Shown here: positions 10,547 to 19,624 of the stretch, one piece after another
Layout of the letters: each line of letters begins with the position of its first letter
How positions within the stretch are numbered: position 1 is the first letter of the stretch
Source of the DNA: Fulvia fulva
Taxonomy: Eukaryota; Ascomycota; Dothideomycetes; Mycosphaerellales; Mycosphaerellaceae
Assembly (NCBI RefSeq): GCF_020509005.1
Contig: NC_063023.1
Location: forward strand, 1,116,001 to 1,180,000
Direction of reading: 5' to 3'
Length of the DNA: 64,000 nucleotides
Notes under the pieces: model-generated
Database searches by the model: none
Seen by the model: only the letters and a program-made list of their open reading frames with translations
Told to the model about the DNA's origin: nothing
Position numbers and translations under genes: made by a program

Positions 10547-11073
10547 ATGAATTTCTGGTATAGTCGCCTCCTAGTATCCGGGATGCAGGCTTGGACGCAG
10601 TATGCCGCTGTCGTGTCTAGATGCCTCGCACCGGGCGGGTGGGTTGAGATGCATGATTTCAGTACATTTGAGCTCTTCTACATTGGTCACGACGAGGCTG
10701 CCCCGGCTGCTGAGAACTGAGCTCAGTTTCGTCAGCGAGTCTTGGCGGAGCATATGCAGCTGGATCTTGGTACGTTTCAGCATATGAATCGAATTCTCAG
10801 CGATGCCGGGATGGTCGAGAGCGGAATACGGGAACTGCGACTTTCCTGGGATGCGGATGGCGAGTAGGGGGAGGGTAACCTTTTTGCTACGCAAGAGAGA
10901 GAGAGGCTATAGTTGCGGCAATAGAAGAGATCGCTAGTAAACTCTACGATGTTGCGGATTTGGAAGCGACGAAGGAGGAGTTACTAAGTGACATTCGGTG
11001 GAGTCTTCGATCTGAAAAGGACAAATATCTACCTTTCTACATCGTGACTGCGAGGAAGGATGCTCGCGAGTAG
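10547..11073 (+). pseudogene. C-terminal relic of a LaeA-like SAM methyltransferase
   Basis: The frame starting at 10547 gives YSRLLVSGMQAWTQYAAVV and SRCLAPGGWVEMHDFS. This is the region after the SAM-binding motifs of fungal LaeA/UMTA-type class I methyltransferases ('...LxPGGWxExxD'). After a stop at 10718-10720, other frames continue the family: FQHMNRILSDAGMVESGIRE, then LLSDIRWSLRSEKDKYLPFY and IVTARKDARE before a final TAG. The N-terminal half with the glycine-rich SAM motif is missing and is replaced by the prenyltransferase relic. At least two interruptions make it non-functional. Together the two relics look like adjacent genes of a lost metabolite cluster collapsed by a deletion. 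Confidence 0.7.
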
Positions 11074-11430
11074 ATGAACCCGTTTTTTGCTACCGACATC
11101 TATCAGTCATTGCATCATGGAAAATCATAAACATTCATGAAGCCGAAGTCCAGCGTCTCGACAAGGTCACCGCCCAACATGGATGAAGGCCCCTTAGCCA
11201 TTCGATACCGGAGGATCCGTCAGTGGTAGAACGCATGCAAGAGCGGCGATTGCGACTGTGTGGACGACACTGCAGGCTGCGAGAACACATCGTCTAGCAT
11301 CTTCCCTCACCACAAGCATCACCTTCCACCCTTCTTTGTCAAGGCTCAGCTGCTCCCCTGTTCGCGCACGCTCGACCATAATCCAACACCTTCGACACGT
11401 GTGCCAGCTCCAACACAACATCATGCCTCC
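11074..11430. other. Intergenic, no gene seen
   Basis: Nothing recognisable; the in-frame open stretch immediately upstream of 11431 lacks an ATG and is probably the 5' leader of the next gene. Confidence 0.5.
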
Positions 11431-12213
11431 ATGCCCCTCCGAAGGGCCCCCAACTCCACCCAAACGCTCTTCAGCAAAATGACAAGCAAACTCTTCCTCA
11501 ACATAACGCAAGGCCGCGGCGACGTCCTCACCTTCCCACACACAGTCATGCCACAGTACGGGTCCCACGTCTCCGTCGATGAAGTCGGGACCTACGGCTG
11601 TCGCACGTGCGTATGTGTTTACTTTCCTCTCAGCGAGGGCAGATGCTTCGTTGCGCATGTGGATGCTCATATGGAGATGAGCTTGGGGAGTCCGTCGGGA
11701 TCTGGTGCGTTTCTCTGTAATGGTGTGGCGGCGGGGGATGCGCTTAAGGATGAGGTTAAGGAGAAGCTGGCCGCGGCTCTTCATGGTCATCATGAAAGTC
11801 TTCAGAATCCGGAAAACAAGGCGAAGGCGATCGTCATCTGCCCCTACCAAAAGATCGAAGGCCAACCCAGCACGGGATCCTACATGGTCGACGCAGTTTG
11901 TGACTTCTTCAGCCTAGACAAAGCCACCATGAAAACGCAAGATGCGCATGGTTTCATCGTCAAACCCGTCTCCGGCGATGTCCAGCTCTTGCGCTGGGGT
12001 GGGGACGGCAAGGCGAGAGCTTCAGACGGAGACTTTGATTCCAAGGATCTGAGTGGGAATTTTCCGGAGGAGGTGCCGGGCAAGTATGGATGGGCAGGTC
12101 TGGATCATACTAACGAGAGAGAGTGGAGTGCGTTGTGGTCGAGGGGGAGGTGGGTGCGGGTTGATCCGGCGAAAGCGATTGGGCCTGGGCCTGGGCCTGG
12201 GCCTGGGTGCTGA
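11431..12213 (+). CDS. Conserved-looking hypothetical protein with CheD/NTAN1-like motif
   Basis: A single open frame of 260 aa from the ATG at 11431. An ATG at 11479 (MTSKLFLNITQGRG) has a better context and may be the true start. Early in the protein, GTYGCRTCVCVYFPLS followed by GRCFVAHVDAHMEM has the spacing of a nucleophile cysteine and an 'AHxD' histidine seen in CheD glutamine deamidases and NTAN1 asparagine amidohydrolase. This is a visual resemblance, not a proven homology. The middle (ALKDEVKEKLAAALHGHH) is helical. The end carries a GPGPGPGPG run created by a (GGGCCT)n repeat at about 12178-12207. A long antisense frame at 11194-11865 is a shadow. Confidence 0.6.
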   Translation: MPLRRAPNSTQTLFSKMTSKLFLNITQGRGDVLTFPHTVMPQYGSHVSVDEVGTYGCRTCVCVYFPLSEGRCFVAHVDAHMEMSLGSPSGSGAFLCNGVAAGDALKDEVKEKLAAALHGHHESLQNPENKAKAIVICPYQKIEGQPSTGSYMVDAVCDFFSLDKATMKTQDAHGFIVKPVSGDVQLLRWGGDGKARASDGDFDSKDLSGNFPEEVPGKYGWAGLDHTNEREWSALWSRGRWVRVDPAKAIGPGPGPGPGC

Positions 12214-12366
12214 TGGAGAGGTGATGTGTGGTGTGGGAAGTGGAGGTTGCGTGAATCGAAGTTGTCTGCAGGGAACAACTCAGCCTTTGGACAATGATCC
12301 TTCCATTTGCCTTACTTCTTACGCTTTCAGCGCTGACATGGCCGAATACGGGTTGGGGGTCCACTT

Positions 12367-12957
12367 TCATCGGGGCAACCCCACAAAATCTTCCATTTCT
12401 CCTGTTGGCCGCGCGGGCGTATTCGCAACATCGCTGCCACCGGTCCTCCGCACTCGCAATGCTGTCTCTCGTCCGCTTTGTCCTGGTGCACTGGCTTCAG
12501 TGGTTGAGTCATGCTCACCAGCCATCCTGGAGATCAGAGTGGCTTTGGCCTTGGCATCCTTCAGCCTGTCGTCAAAGTCGCTCACCGCATCTTCATTGTT
12601 TTCTGTCGACAAGTCGTTCGGATCGCTCAACGCAGCCAGTCGTTCCACATGCTTCCTCAATCTCGCGTTGCCACTTGGTGCCTGCAGTGGTGGCAGGTTG
12701 GTAGTGCCGTTTGCTGTTGCTGGAGTGTCGCTGGAGATGGTCGCAGGCAATCGGGCCTCCCATAGCACAGCCTTGCCATGCAGCTTACCCATCTCGACGA
12801 ACTTCTCGAACCCCTTTTCGAGTCCGAAAGTTCTGCCCTCGATCCTGCCGCTTCGGGAGCCATCGGCCACACCCAGGTGGTAGCCTTCGCGGTAGTACTG
12901 GTCTTCGAGATGGAGGACATGTCCGAAGAGCTCTTCGTGCCCATCATCAGCCTGCAT
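12367..12957 (-). CDS. LTO1-like protein (Yae1/LTO1 deca-GX3 domain)
   Basis: Adapter that, with Yae1, delivers Fe-S clusters to the ribosome-recycling ATPase Rli1/ABCE1 and is needed for large-subunit biogenesis. The 196-aa single-exon protein begins MQADDGHEELFGHVLHLEDQ and contains the deca-GX3 repeat EGYHLGVADGSRSGRIEG, RTFGLEKGFEKF and EMGKLHGKA, all in the first 60 residues, the hallmark of the Yae1_N family. The remainder is low-complexity and acidic. Canonical LTO1 proteins are shorter; fungal forms often have such a tail. It is divergent from the methionyl-tRNA synthetase gene, with 270 bp between starts. Confidence 0.85.
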   Translation of the reverse strand: MQADDGHEELFGHVLHLEDQYYREGYHLGVADGSRSGRIEGRTFGLEKGFEKFVEMGKLHGKAVLWEARLPATISSDTPATANGTTNLPPLQAPSGNARLRKHVERLAALSDPNDLSTENNEDAVSDFDDRLKDAKAKATLISRMAGEHDSTTEASAPGQSGRETALRVRRTGGSDVANTPARPTGEMEDFVGLPR

Positions 12958-13227
12958 TCTGATGAGGATCTTGTTGGTGGAAATGTCGACTCTTGTTCAA
13001 TACTTGATGGCGATTTGATGAGTCAGCCAGCCATCCAGGATGTGGCGGGGAATGGTTCGGGTTCCCGCGAATTGAGTCATTGGAGGTGGAGGGGCTGGGT
13101 GGCTGGCAGCCGGTGATTTTCAGGCACAAAGCCCCAGCGCGTGCTCGACAGTCACAGCTTGAGATCCAACATCTGAAGCACGCGACGCTCCCAGCAGCGG
13201 CGAACACCTTGCTGGACAGGAATCCCC
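12958..13227. promoter_or_regulatory. Divergent promoter LTO1 / methionyl-tRNA synthetase
   Basis: The 270 bp between two outward-facing start codons must hold both promoters. No clear TATA box was found. Both genes serve translation, so shared control is plausible but not shown. Confidence 0.45.
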
Positions 13228-15352
13228 ATGGTCGCTCATCCGATCCTGCCCGAGGAGGGCAAGAAGAATGTCCTCATCACTTCGGCATTGCCATATGTCA
13301 ACAATGTTCCACATCTCGGCAACATCATTGGGTCGGTCTTGTCAGCGGACGTTTTCTCGAGGTATTGCAAGGCGAGAGGGCATCCTACGCTGTATATCTG
13401 TGGCACGGACGAGTATGGCACTGCGACGGAGACGAAGGCCATAGAAGAGGTGAGCATGTCCGGAGTCTCGACAGTAGCTTGAAACACTGCCATGTCATGA
13501 GGATGCGCCTCGCGAGAGATCTGGCCGAGGCACTGATCGGCGAGCTTGATGTAGCTAACACCCATTCTATAGCGCGTCACGCCCCAACAGCTCTGCGACA
13601 AGTACAACAAACTCCACAGAGAAGTCTATGACTGGTTCGAGATCGACTTTGACCACTTCGGCCGAACACCCACACAACAGCAGACCGACATCGCCCAAGA
13701 CATCTTCACCAAGCTTCACAAGAACAAGTTCCTGGAAGAGCGGACCACAGTACAGCCCTACTGCACCAAGCACAACGGCTTCCTCGCAGATCGATTCGTG
13801 GAGGGAACATGTCCTCTGTGCAACTACGAAGACGCACGAGGAGACCAGTGCGACAAGTGTGGACATCTCCTCGATCCTCTAGACCTCAAGAACCCACGAT
13901 GTAAGCTGGATGGTGAGACACCTGAAGCCAGAGAGACCAAGCACGTCTTCCTGCTTCTGGACACGCTGCAAGAGCAGGTTGCAGCATGGTCGAAGAAGAG
14001 CAACGAGAAGGGCGTGTGGAGCGACAACGGTATCAACATCACAAATGCCTGGATCAAGGAGGGTCTGAAGCCAAGAGGTATCACAAGAGATCTGAAGTGG
14101 GGAACAGCAGTACCACTGCAGGGATACGATGATAAGGTGCTGTATGTGTGGTTTGATGCTTGCATTGGTTACGTCTCAATCACCGCGAACTACACGGATC
14201 AGTGGGAGAAGTGGTGGAGAAATCCGGACAACGTCGAGCTGTATCAGTTCATGGGCAAGGACAATGTGCCGTTCCATACGGTCGTCTTCCCTTGCTCGCA
14301 GCTCGGCACGGGCGATAAGTGGACTATGCTCAACACCCTTAGCACAACCGAGTACCTCAACTATGAGCGCGGCAAGTTCAGTAAGAGTCGGGGTGTTGGT
14401 GTGTTTGGCACAAGTGCGAAGGAGACTGGCATTGCGGCGGATGTCTGGCGGTATTTCCTGCTGCTGAGAAGACCCGAAACGAGCGACACTGAGTTTGAGT
14501 GGGGTGGCTTTATCGCTGCGAACAACAACGAGGTATGTATCACATGAGTTCATGAAGCTGCGGAGCTTTTGCCTTGTGACGCTCGACCACTGCTAACATA
14601 TTCTTTAGCTCGTCGCCAACTTCGGCAACTTCGTCAACCGCGTGCTCAAGTTCGTCAACTCCGCCAACTACGACTCGGTCGTACCTGCCTGGTCACAATC
14701 AGGATTGGATGCAGAGGTCGAGAAGGCTCTCAATCAGCACATCAAGGACACCAACGAGAAGCTGGCCGAGTACCGCAAAGAGTTCGATGCCGTCCATCTC
14801 AAAGCTGCATTGGCCTGCGCCCGCGAGATCTCCTCCCTGGGCAACCTCCTACTTCAAAGCAACAAGATCGACAACAACCTGTTCAACAACGAGCGTGCAC
14901 GATGCGATGCGGTCGTTAACCTCGCAGTGAACCATGTCCATCTCCTGGCTTCAGTCATTGCACCATACCTCCCAGCCACATCACGCGCAATCCTCGAGCA
15001 GCTCCAAGCTGAGCTCCTGATTATCCCCGACGAATGGCAAGCCCAGAGCATCCCAGCTTCCCACAAGATCGGCAAAGCCCAACATCTCTTCAAGAACATC
15101 AAGCCAGAAAAGGAAGCCGAGTGGAAGGAGATGTTCGGTGGTAGCGAATTGAAAAAGGCCAAAGAAGAAGAGGCTAAGAAGAAGGCGGCGAGGAAGGCAG
15201 AGAAGGACAAGAAGAAGGCTAAGAAGGCTGCCGAGAGGGCGGGTCAAGCAGTCGAAAGCTCAGAGAAGGATGGTGCCGAGAAGCCTTCCGCTGGTGATGC
15301 GGTTGAAGAGGTCACAGAGGGTGTGAAACAGGCTGCATTGCAGACTAGTTAG
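13228..15352 (+). CDS. Methionyl-tRNA synthetase, cytosolic
   Basis: Class I aminoacyl-tRNA synthetase charging tRNA-Met. Three exons, 13228-13449, 13573-14532 and 14609-15352, give 641 aa; introns are 123 and 76 bp, and the second has a perfect TGCTAAC branch site. [16 protein letters not shown] carries the HIGH-equivalent HLGN near residue 30. A zinc-knuckle insert has [30 protein letters not shown] is the KMSKS loop. [13 protein letters not shown] and [17 protein letters not shown] are typical family blocks. The anticodon-binding helices follow in exon 3. The C-terminus is a lysine/alanine-rich charged tail without an EMAP/Arc1-type tRNA-binding domain. No mitochondrial leader is visible, so this is the cytosolic enzyme. 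Confidence 0.95.
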
Positions 15353-16070
15353 AGTTGCTGCATCTCGAGTAGAAAGCGAGGCGTCGCGGTGCTAGAAGGC
15401 GGTTGGCGCTCTTACAATAGGGCATTGGTATGATGATATGATGGCTCAGAAGCCTTCACATGATGATCACGACCCGACCTCCTTTCTTGGATCCTGCCAA
15501 CCTCAACAGTCAGTTCTGATACCATGTCGCAGATGTCGTATGAATTCGTTCGAGCTGGTGAGGTGGTATCGCGACGGGCGTGAGAGAGGAGAGTTCACAA
15601 CGACATGAAGTACGAGAACGTATCTGTTAGATTTGACGATGGCTAGCAGGCTCTTGCTCCGTTCAAAAAGGACGTATCACTGGGCGATGAAGCTAGCCTG
15701 ATGGCAGCTTTGTCGATGGCATGGAAGTTGTAGGACCATGCAATGCTCGAATTTCTGTTCCAGGCTGACGCGATCAGGCAGTCGAACTATACACGATACA
15801 CGCAGGAGCTTTAAGAAAAACATACCGTCAACGACGGTCGTCTTGCCTTTTGCTTCCAACGCTGACTCGACGCAGGTGTTGTATCTGACAAAAGGATCTT
15901 GTATCTCATGGCCAAGCACGACGCCGTGACGATATGTAAGGTCGAGTCTGCGGCGTCGATGCGATCGGCTCGAAAGACAAGAAATCCCCGGTTACCTATG
16001 AAACCTGCGAGGAAAGAGCAAAGAGGTGGGAAAAGAAAAGTCCCGCTAATAAGGTAGCGGAGAAATAGCA

Positions 16071-16183
16071 AAGGCTCTACTCAAATCACCGAAGTGACAG
16101 AGGTGTTGCATACGAGTGCAGATGGTAGCTAAAGCTCTACTCAAATCGCCGAAGTGGTAGAGGTAATTGCATACAAGTGCAGA
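16071..16183. repeat. Two-unit tandem repeat (about 55-60 bp unit)
   Basis: Unit 1 (16071-16130) and unit 2 (16131-16183) share the blocks CTCTACTCAAATC, CCGAAGTG, AGAGGT and TTGCATAC, then AGTGCAGA, with about ten scattered differences. It looks like a local duplication in non-coding DNA. Confidence 0.8.
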
Positions 16184-16582
16184 AGATGAATGTGCAAACC
16201 CAATGCACCCTTTAGCACTCACCCGCTAGTGTGTTACAGTGATTAATGCATAATGCAAGTGATATTTTTTTGACTATAACCCTTGGCAAAACCGACTTTC
16301 ACATGTCAGCCACCTGTAGCAGCTCTCGCGCTAAGGGCTGCGCCACGAACAAACGCTACAGTACAACGGCTGCTGAGATAAATTCGTCGCGGGGCATAAC
16401 AATCTTCTTGTCCAATCTGGCTAACCAGAAGACTGACTTCGCTACGACCGCACACTTCGACATAACTACCGCCGTACACCATCCCCCAACTTGCTTGATT
16501 CCCAGACTCTGTGCAGCAACGTGAGAGTACACCGGCCGCTAATCTTTCACGAATCGTATATCTATTAATTCGGCACAAGTTG

Positions 16583-16719
16583 ACGCGCTATACCCTCGAC
16601 TTCAATAGCCGGACCTCGGTACTTAGCTACATGCCAGCGTGTCAAAGCGACAGGCTACGCTTCGATAGGGAGTCGAAGCGCTCGGCGACAATCACTTTTG
16701 TCACCAGCCCTCGGTCCTT
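16583..16719 (+). repeat. Dispersed repeat, copy A
   Basis: Shares diverged sequence with 24155-24289 (copy B) and partly with 58769-58850 (copy C). Common blocks include GACGCGCTA, then CCAGCG, GAGTCGAAGCGCTC and CTTTTGTCACC. Differences are largely transitions, as expected of RIP-decayed fungal mobile DNA. No coding capacity or terminal repeats were recognised. Confidence 0.55.
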
Positions 16720-17400
16720 CCTCTAGCCAGAATTGCTACACTATCATCGTGAATATCCAATGCCCGATGAAATCGACATGGCTGCTCACACTTCTCTGTG
16801 CATCGACTAGGTACGGGAATAAAGGACTTTTCGCCACTCCAGCAGCGGCGCACGATTCCCGACAAGGCATCGCATCGTCTTGGTCCAACGACGAAGATTG
16901 TCCCTCCGAGTACGCACGCACTGGTCGTATGAAAAGGCTGCCTGCATGCTGTGCCGTACAGTACTGCTACTGTCTCAGGCTGGAACACTTTGACGGCTGT
17001 GGATGGCATCGGTGCTGTTGGGAAGTAAGCTTGCCTTCAAAGTCCTTTGCCATGGTCCTACGCCGGAAGCTACTGCTGTTTCTCATCATGACCAATGATT
17101 GCGAAACAGCCATCCATGTGGTCCATCCCCGGCGAGTGTCTGGCCCCCGTTGTCGTTCAGTGCGAACAGTCACCGAGTGCAACACGGATTGCTGCAGGTA
17201 TGCACAACATTGCGGTACATCAGCTGAGACCTGATTTATACATCTCAAGTGCTTGAGCATGGTATAGAAAGACTTTTAGCGAGCACTTTCCGCCGACACA
17301 GCTCAAGGAGCCTCAACTCAGCAATTGCATTTGCCAGTAGCCTCCCAGCTGTCAGCCTTTGTACATTCCCATACCTCTGTTTTCATCTGTCCCAGCAACA

Positions 17401-17921
17401 ATGCAGCCATTCAAAGCACTCCTCAATTTTTTACTGTCCTCCATCTGCCTCATGGTCAAAGCAACTCCAACTCCAGTCCCAGCGAAAGACTCCTTCGTCA
17501 TGCCGCGCGACGAGTCTGACCACAACCTCATCGTCGACACCTACTGGGGCCCCGATTGCCAAGAAGAGAACAGACGAACCAACAGCTCCTTCGCGATTCC
17601 CCTCAATCTCTTGCACAATGACCGCTGTATTGACGTCTTCGAAGTTGGGTCCGTGTACTTTGAGGAAAATTGTCAGTTCTAAGTAGCCTCTTCCCGAGCG
17701 GCGATCATCGTCCGAAGCCGACTGCCATTTCCTCTGGCGTACTGATGTTGAGCGCAGGTCATATGTGTGCCATGGACGCCTACACAGGCTGGGGCTGTCA
17801 GGGGAAACGGATCTGGACTCTTTGGCCGGAGGAGTCGTGGCCGAGGTGCACCAACTTGTTATTCGCGAGTTTGAATATTCGTTGCGGGAGTAAGTGGTCG
17901 GACTGTCCGGATACGAGGTGA
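17401..17921 (+). CDS. Small secreted cysteine-rich protein (effector-like)
   Basis: A predicted signal peptide (MQPFKALLNFLLSSICLMV, then a KATPTPVPA cleavage region) is followed by a mature domain. Unspliced, the frame stops after NCQF* at 17682. A GT at 17672 and an AG at 17757 with a CTGAT branch site remove 86 bp and close the frame exactly, giving exons 17401-17671 and 17758-17921 and 144 aa. Exon 2 contributes HMCAMDAYTGWGCQGKRI and ends SKWSDCPDTR. The spliced mature protein has eight cysteines, enough for four disulfides, typical of apoplastic effectors and other small secreted proteins. The donor GTCAGT is not canonical, so the splice is the weak point. No family was recognised; a role in host or microbe interaction is inference. 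Confidence 0.55.
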
Positions 17922-18366
17922 CCGGGGGAGGGCCCAGAAGGAATTCAGAACTCGGGGACAAGATGGAAGGGAGTGAGAATTTCTGTTGGTTCGAAGTAGT
18001 CTGATCATGGAGGCTGCGGCTGGTTTGGCGAACCAGCATGTTTGTACTTGATATGTACCAATTCATCATCATACCGAGGTCTTTCGCTCGGTTCACAAAT
18101 CCTTTGCACGGCACACGAAGGGACTTCGGCTCGAACGGAAGGCAAAGACCTGCACTTTCCAAGCAAGAACCCTGTCCGCCCCACTAGCGTGCGGTCGATG
18201 AATGCAAAGCAAGCAATTTCGAGAAGACACAAACAATCTTTGCACAAGGACCCTTCTACTTCCACCACAATTAGTGCAAGCAAACATTCCGAAACCAACA
18301 TACCTAGCTCCGAGCTGCATCTCCAATCACAACTACCAACATCAACGTCAGCACCTGCCCGCCACC
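17922..18366. other. Intergenic, no gene seen
   Basis: Contains only shadow frames. The 3' end is a C/A-rich leader running into a strong GCCACC start context for the following gene. Confidence 0.5.
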
Positions 18367-18909
18367 ATGTCCCAAGTCCAAACGGTCTCCGAGACCGAAA
18401 CCGAGCCTACACTCAAAGTTACACCAGAGTATCAATACCCCTCCACCGACCACACCAAGCGCGCCGTCGAGTCCAAGATCAAGCTCGCCCCAAACGAGAC
18501 GCTCACCGCCCACCTCTTGACCCACATCAACTCACCAACCTCAACCTGGGAAACTCTCTCCACCCTCATGCGCGACCCGGCCTACGAGGAAGATGGCCTC
18601 TGTCCCGCATCTGACCTCATTGCCGCAATCGAGGCGAGCTTCGAAGTCTTTAGCGCTGCTCAGGCCGAGCTGACCAAAGTCTGGGATCCAAAATCGGAGT
18701 TCAAGCTCAAGAAGACCCCGACACAGCTGCATTTGAAGTCGCTGCAGTACGAGAGGTTTGTGAAGCCCAAGTTGGAAAAGGGAAAGGGAAAGGATGAGGT
18801 GGAGTTGAGTAAGAGGGAGTTGAGGGGTTGGATTATGGAATTGATTGGTGCAAAGGATGATGTACTGGAGGACTTGGCGAAGTGGAGGAAGGCTTATGGA
18901 GGGGTGTGA
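18367..18909 (+). CDS. Hypothetical protein (180 aa)
   Basis: A single exon with an ideal start context (GCCACCATGT). The protein begins MSQVQTVSETETEPTLKV. It has a helical core with INSPTSTWETLSTLM and ASFEVFSAAQAELTKVW, and a lysine-rich helix KPKLEKGKGKDEVELSKREL before ending WRKAYGGV. Charge pattern and codon use look genuine, and no signal peptide or membrane segment is present. I recognise no domain. Confidence 0.6.
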   Translation: MSQVQTVSETETEPTLKVTPEYQYPSTDHTKRAVESKIKLAPNETLTAHLLTHINSPTSTWETLSTLMRDPAYEEDGLCPASDLIAAIEASFEVFSAAQAELTKVWDPKSEFKLKKTPTQLHLKSLQYERFVKPKLEKGKGKDEVELSKRELRGWIMELIGAKDDVLEDLAKWRKAYGGV

Positions 18910-19624
18910 GGAGTTGGAAAAGAGTGGCAAACGGGAAGCACTTGGGGAATAGGATGGGTGGGACATTGTAAGGGCTATCGGAGGCACCGACATGGCGAAT
19001 TTGGTGGTCTGTGCACTGGCATGTGAAAGTCACCAGGATTTAGGTATGGCCTTAACACACACCGTATAGGGGCCCGGAAGATTACATTAACGTTATCTGC
19101 TGGAACTATAAGAAATGCTAGAAAACAGACTTTTGAAGCACTGCTCCACTCGCTTCGCGTGCTCCATGTGTTCAAGTGGATCGTTGAAGGTCCAGAGACC
19201 AACTTCGAAGCTAGGAAATATAGATCCAGGCGGAAAGCTTCTGTGTGGTGGCACCATTGGAAGCCGCTAAAATGCTGATTGGAAAGGTGCTGATGAGTGG
19301 AGAGCGCACGATGCGTCGTGATTCGAGTGATGCAGGGTAGGTGTGCGAGAAGACATGTCCACGCGCAAGGTAGCATTACAAGCTTTCGCCTCGAGATCGA
19401 CACCTACTTTGATGGGTGATTGGAAGCCATTGATGTAAAAAGCGAATTTGTAGTGCGTAGAAGCTTCAACCTCTGGTGGGGTGCTTCCTCCGGAGGCTTC
19501 GCGCGCATCCTGCGACGGCGATTTGAGTATCAGCCTTGGATGGGAACATCAACGGAGGATCTCGTCTAGTGGCCACAGCAAGACGTCGTGAGGTGTCGTG
19601 GTCGGTCGCAAAGCAGGCCGCTGC
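18910..19624. other. Intergenic, no gene seen
   Basis: Convergent 3' region between the 180-aa gene and the minus-strand 2EXR gene; only shadow frames. Confidence 0.5.

Larger units (their letters stand above)
15353..17400. other. Accessory intergenic region with repeats
   Basis: About 2 kb without a supported gene. It holds a two-unit tandem repeat (16071-16183) and one copy of a dispersed repeat (16583-16719). An open frame from an ATG at 16767 to 17234 begins with a hydrophobic stretch (MKSTWLLTLLCAST) and has 13 further cysteines. It overlaps equally long antisense frames and has no homology that I recognise, so I do not call it a gene. Confidence 0.45.

Noticed and set aside
11194..11865. 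Minus-strand 223-aa frame
   Set aside because: Shadow of the plus-strand gene at 11431-12213; no domain and low-quality composition.
16767..17234. Plus-strand frame with hydrophobic start and 13 further cysteines
   Set aside because: Looks superficially like a secreted protein, but overlaps comparable antisense frames, has irregular composition and no recognisable family or splice structure.
17431..18162. Minus-strand 243-aa frame
   Set aside because: Opposite the secreted-protein gene; low-complexity, Ser/Arg-rich text typical of shadow frames.
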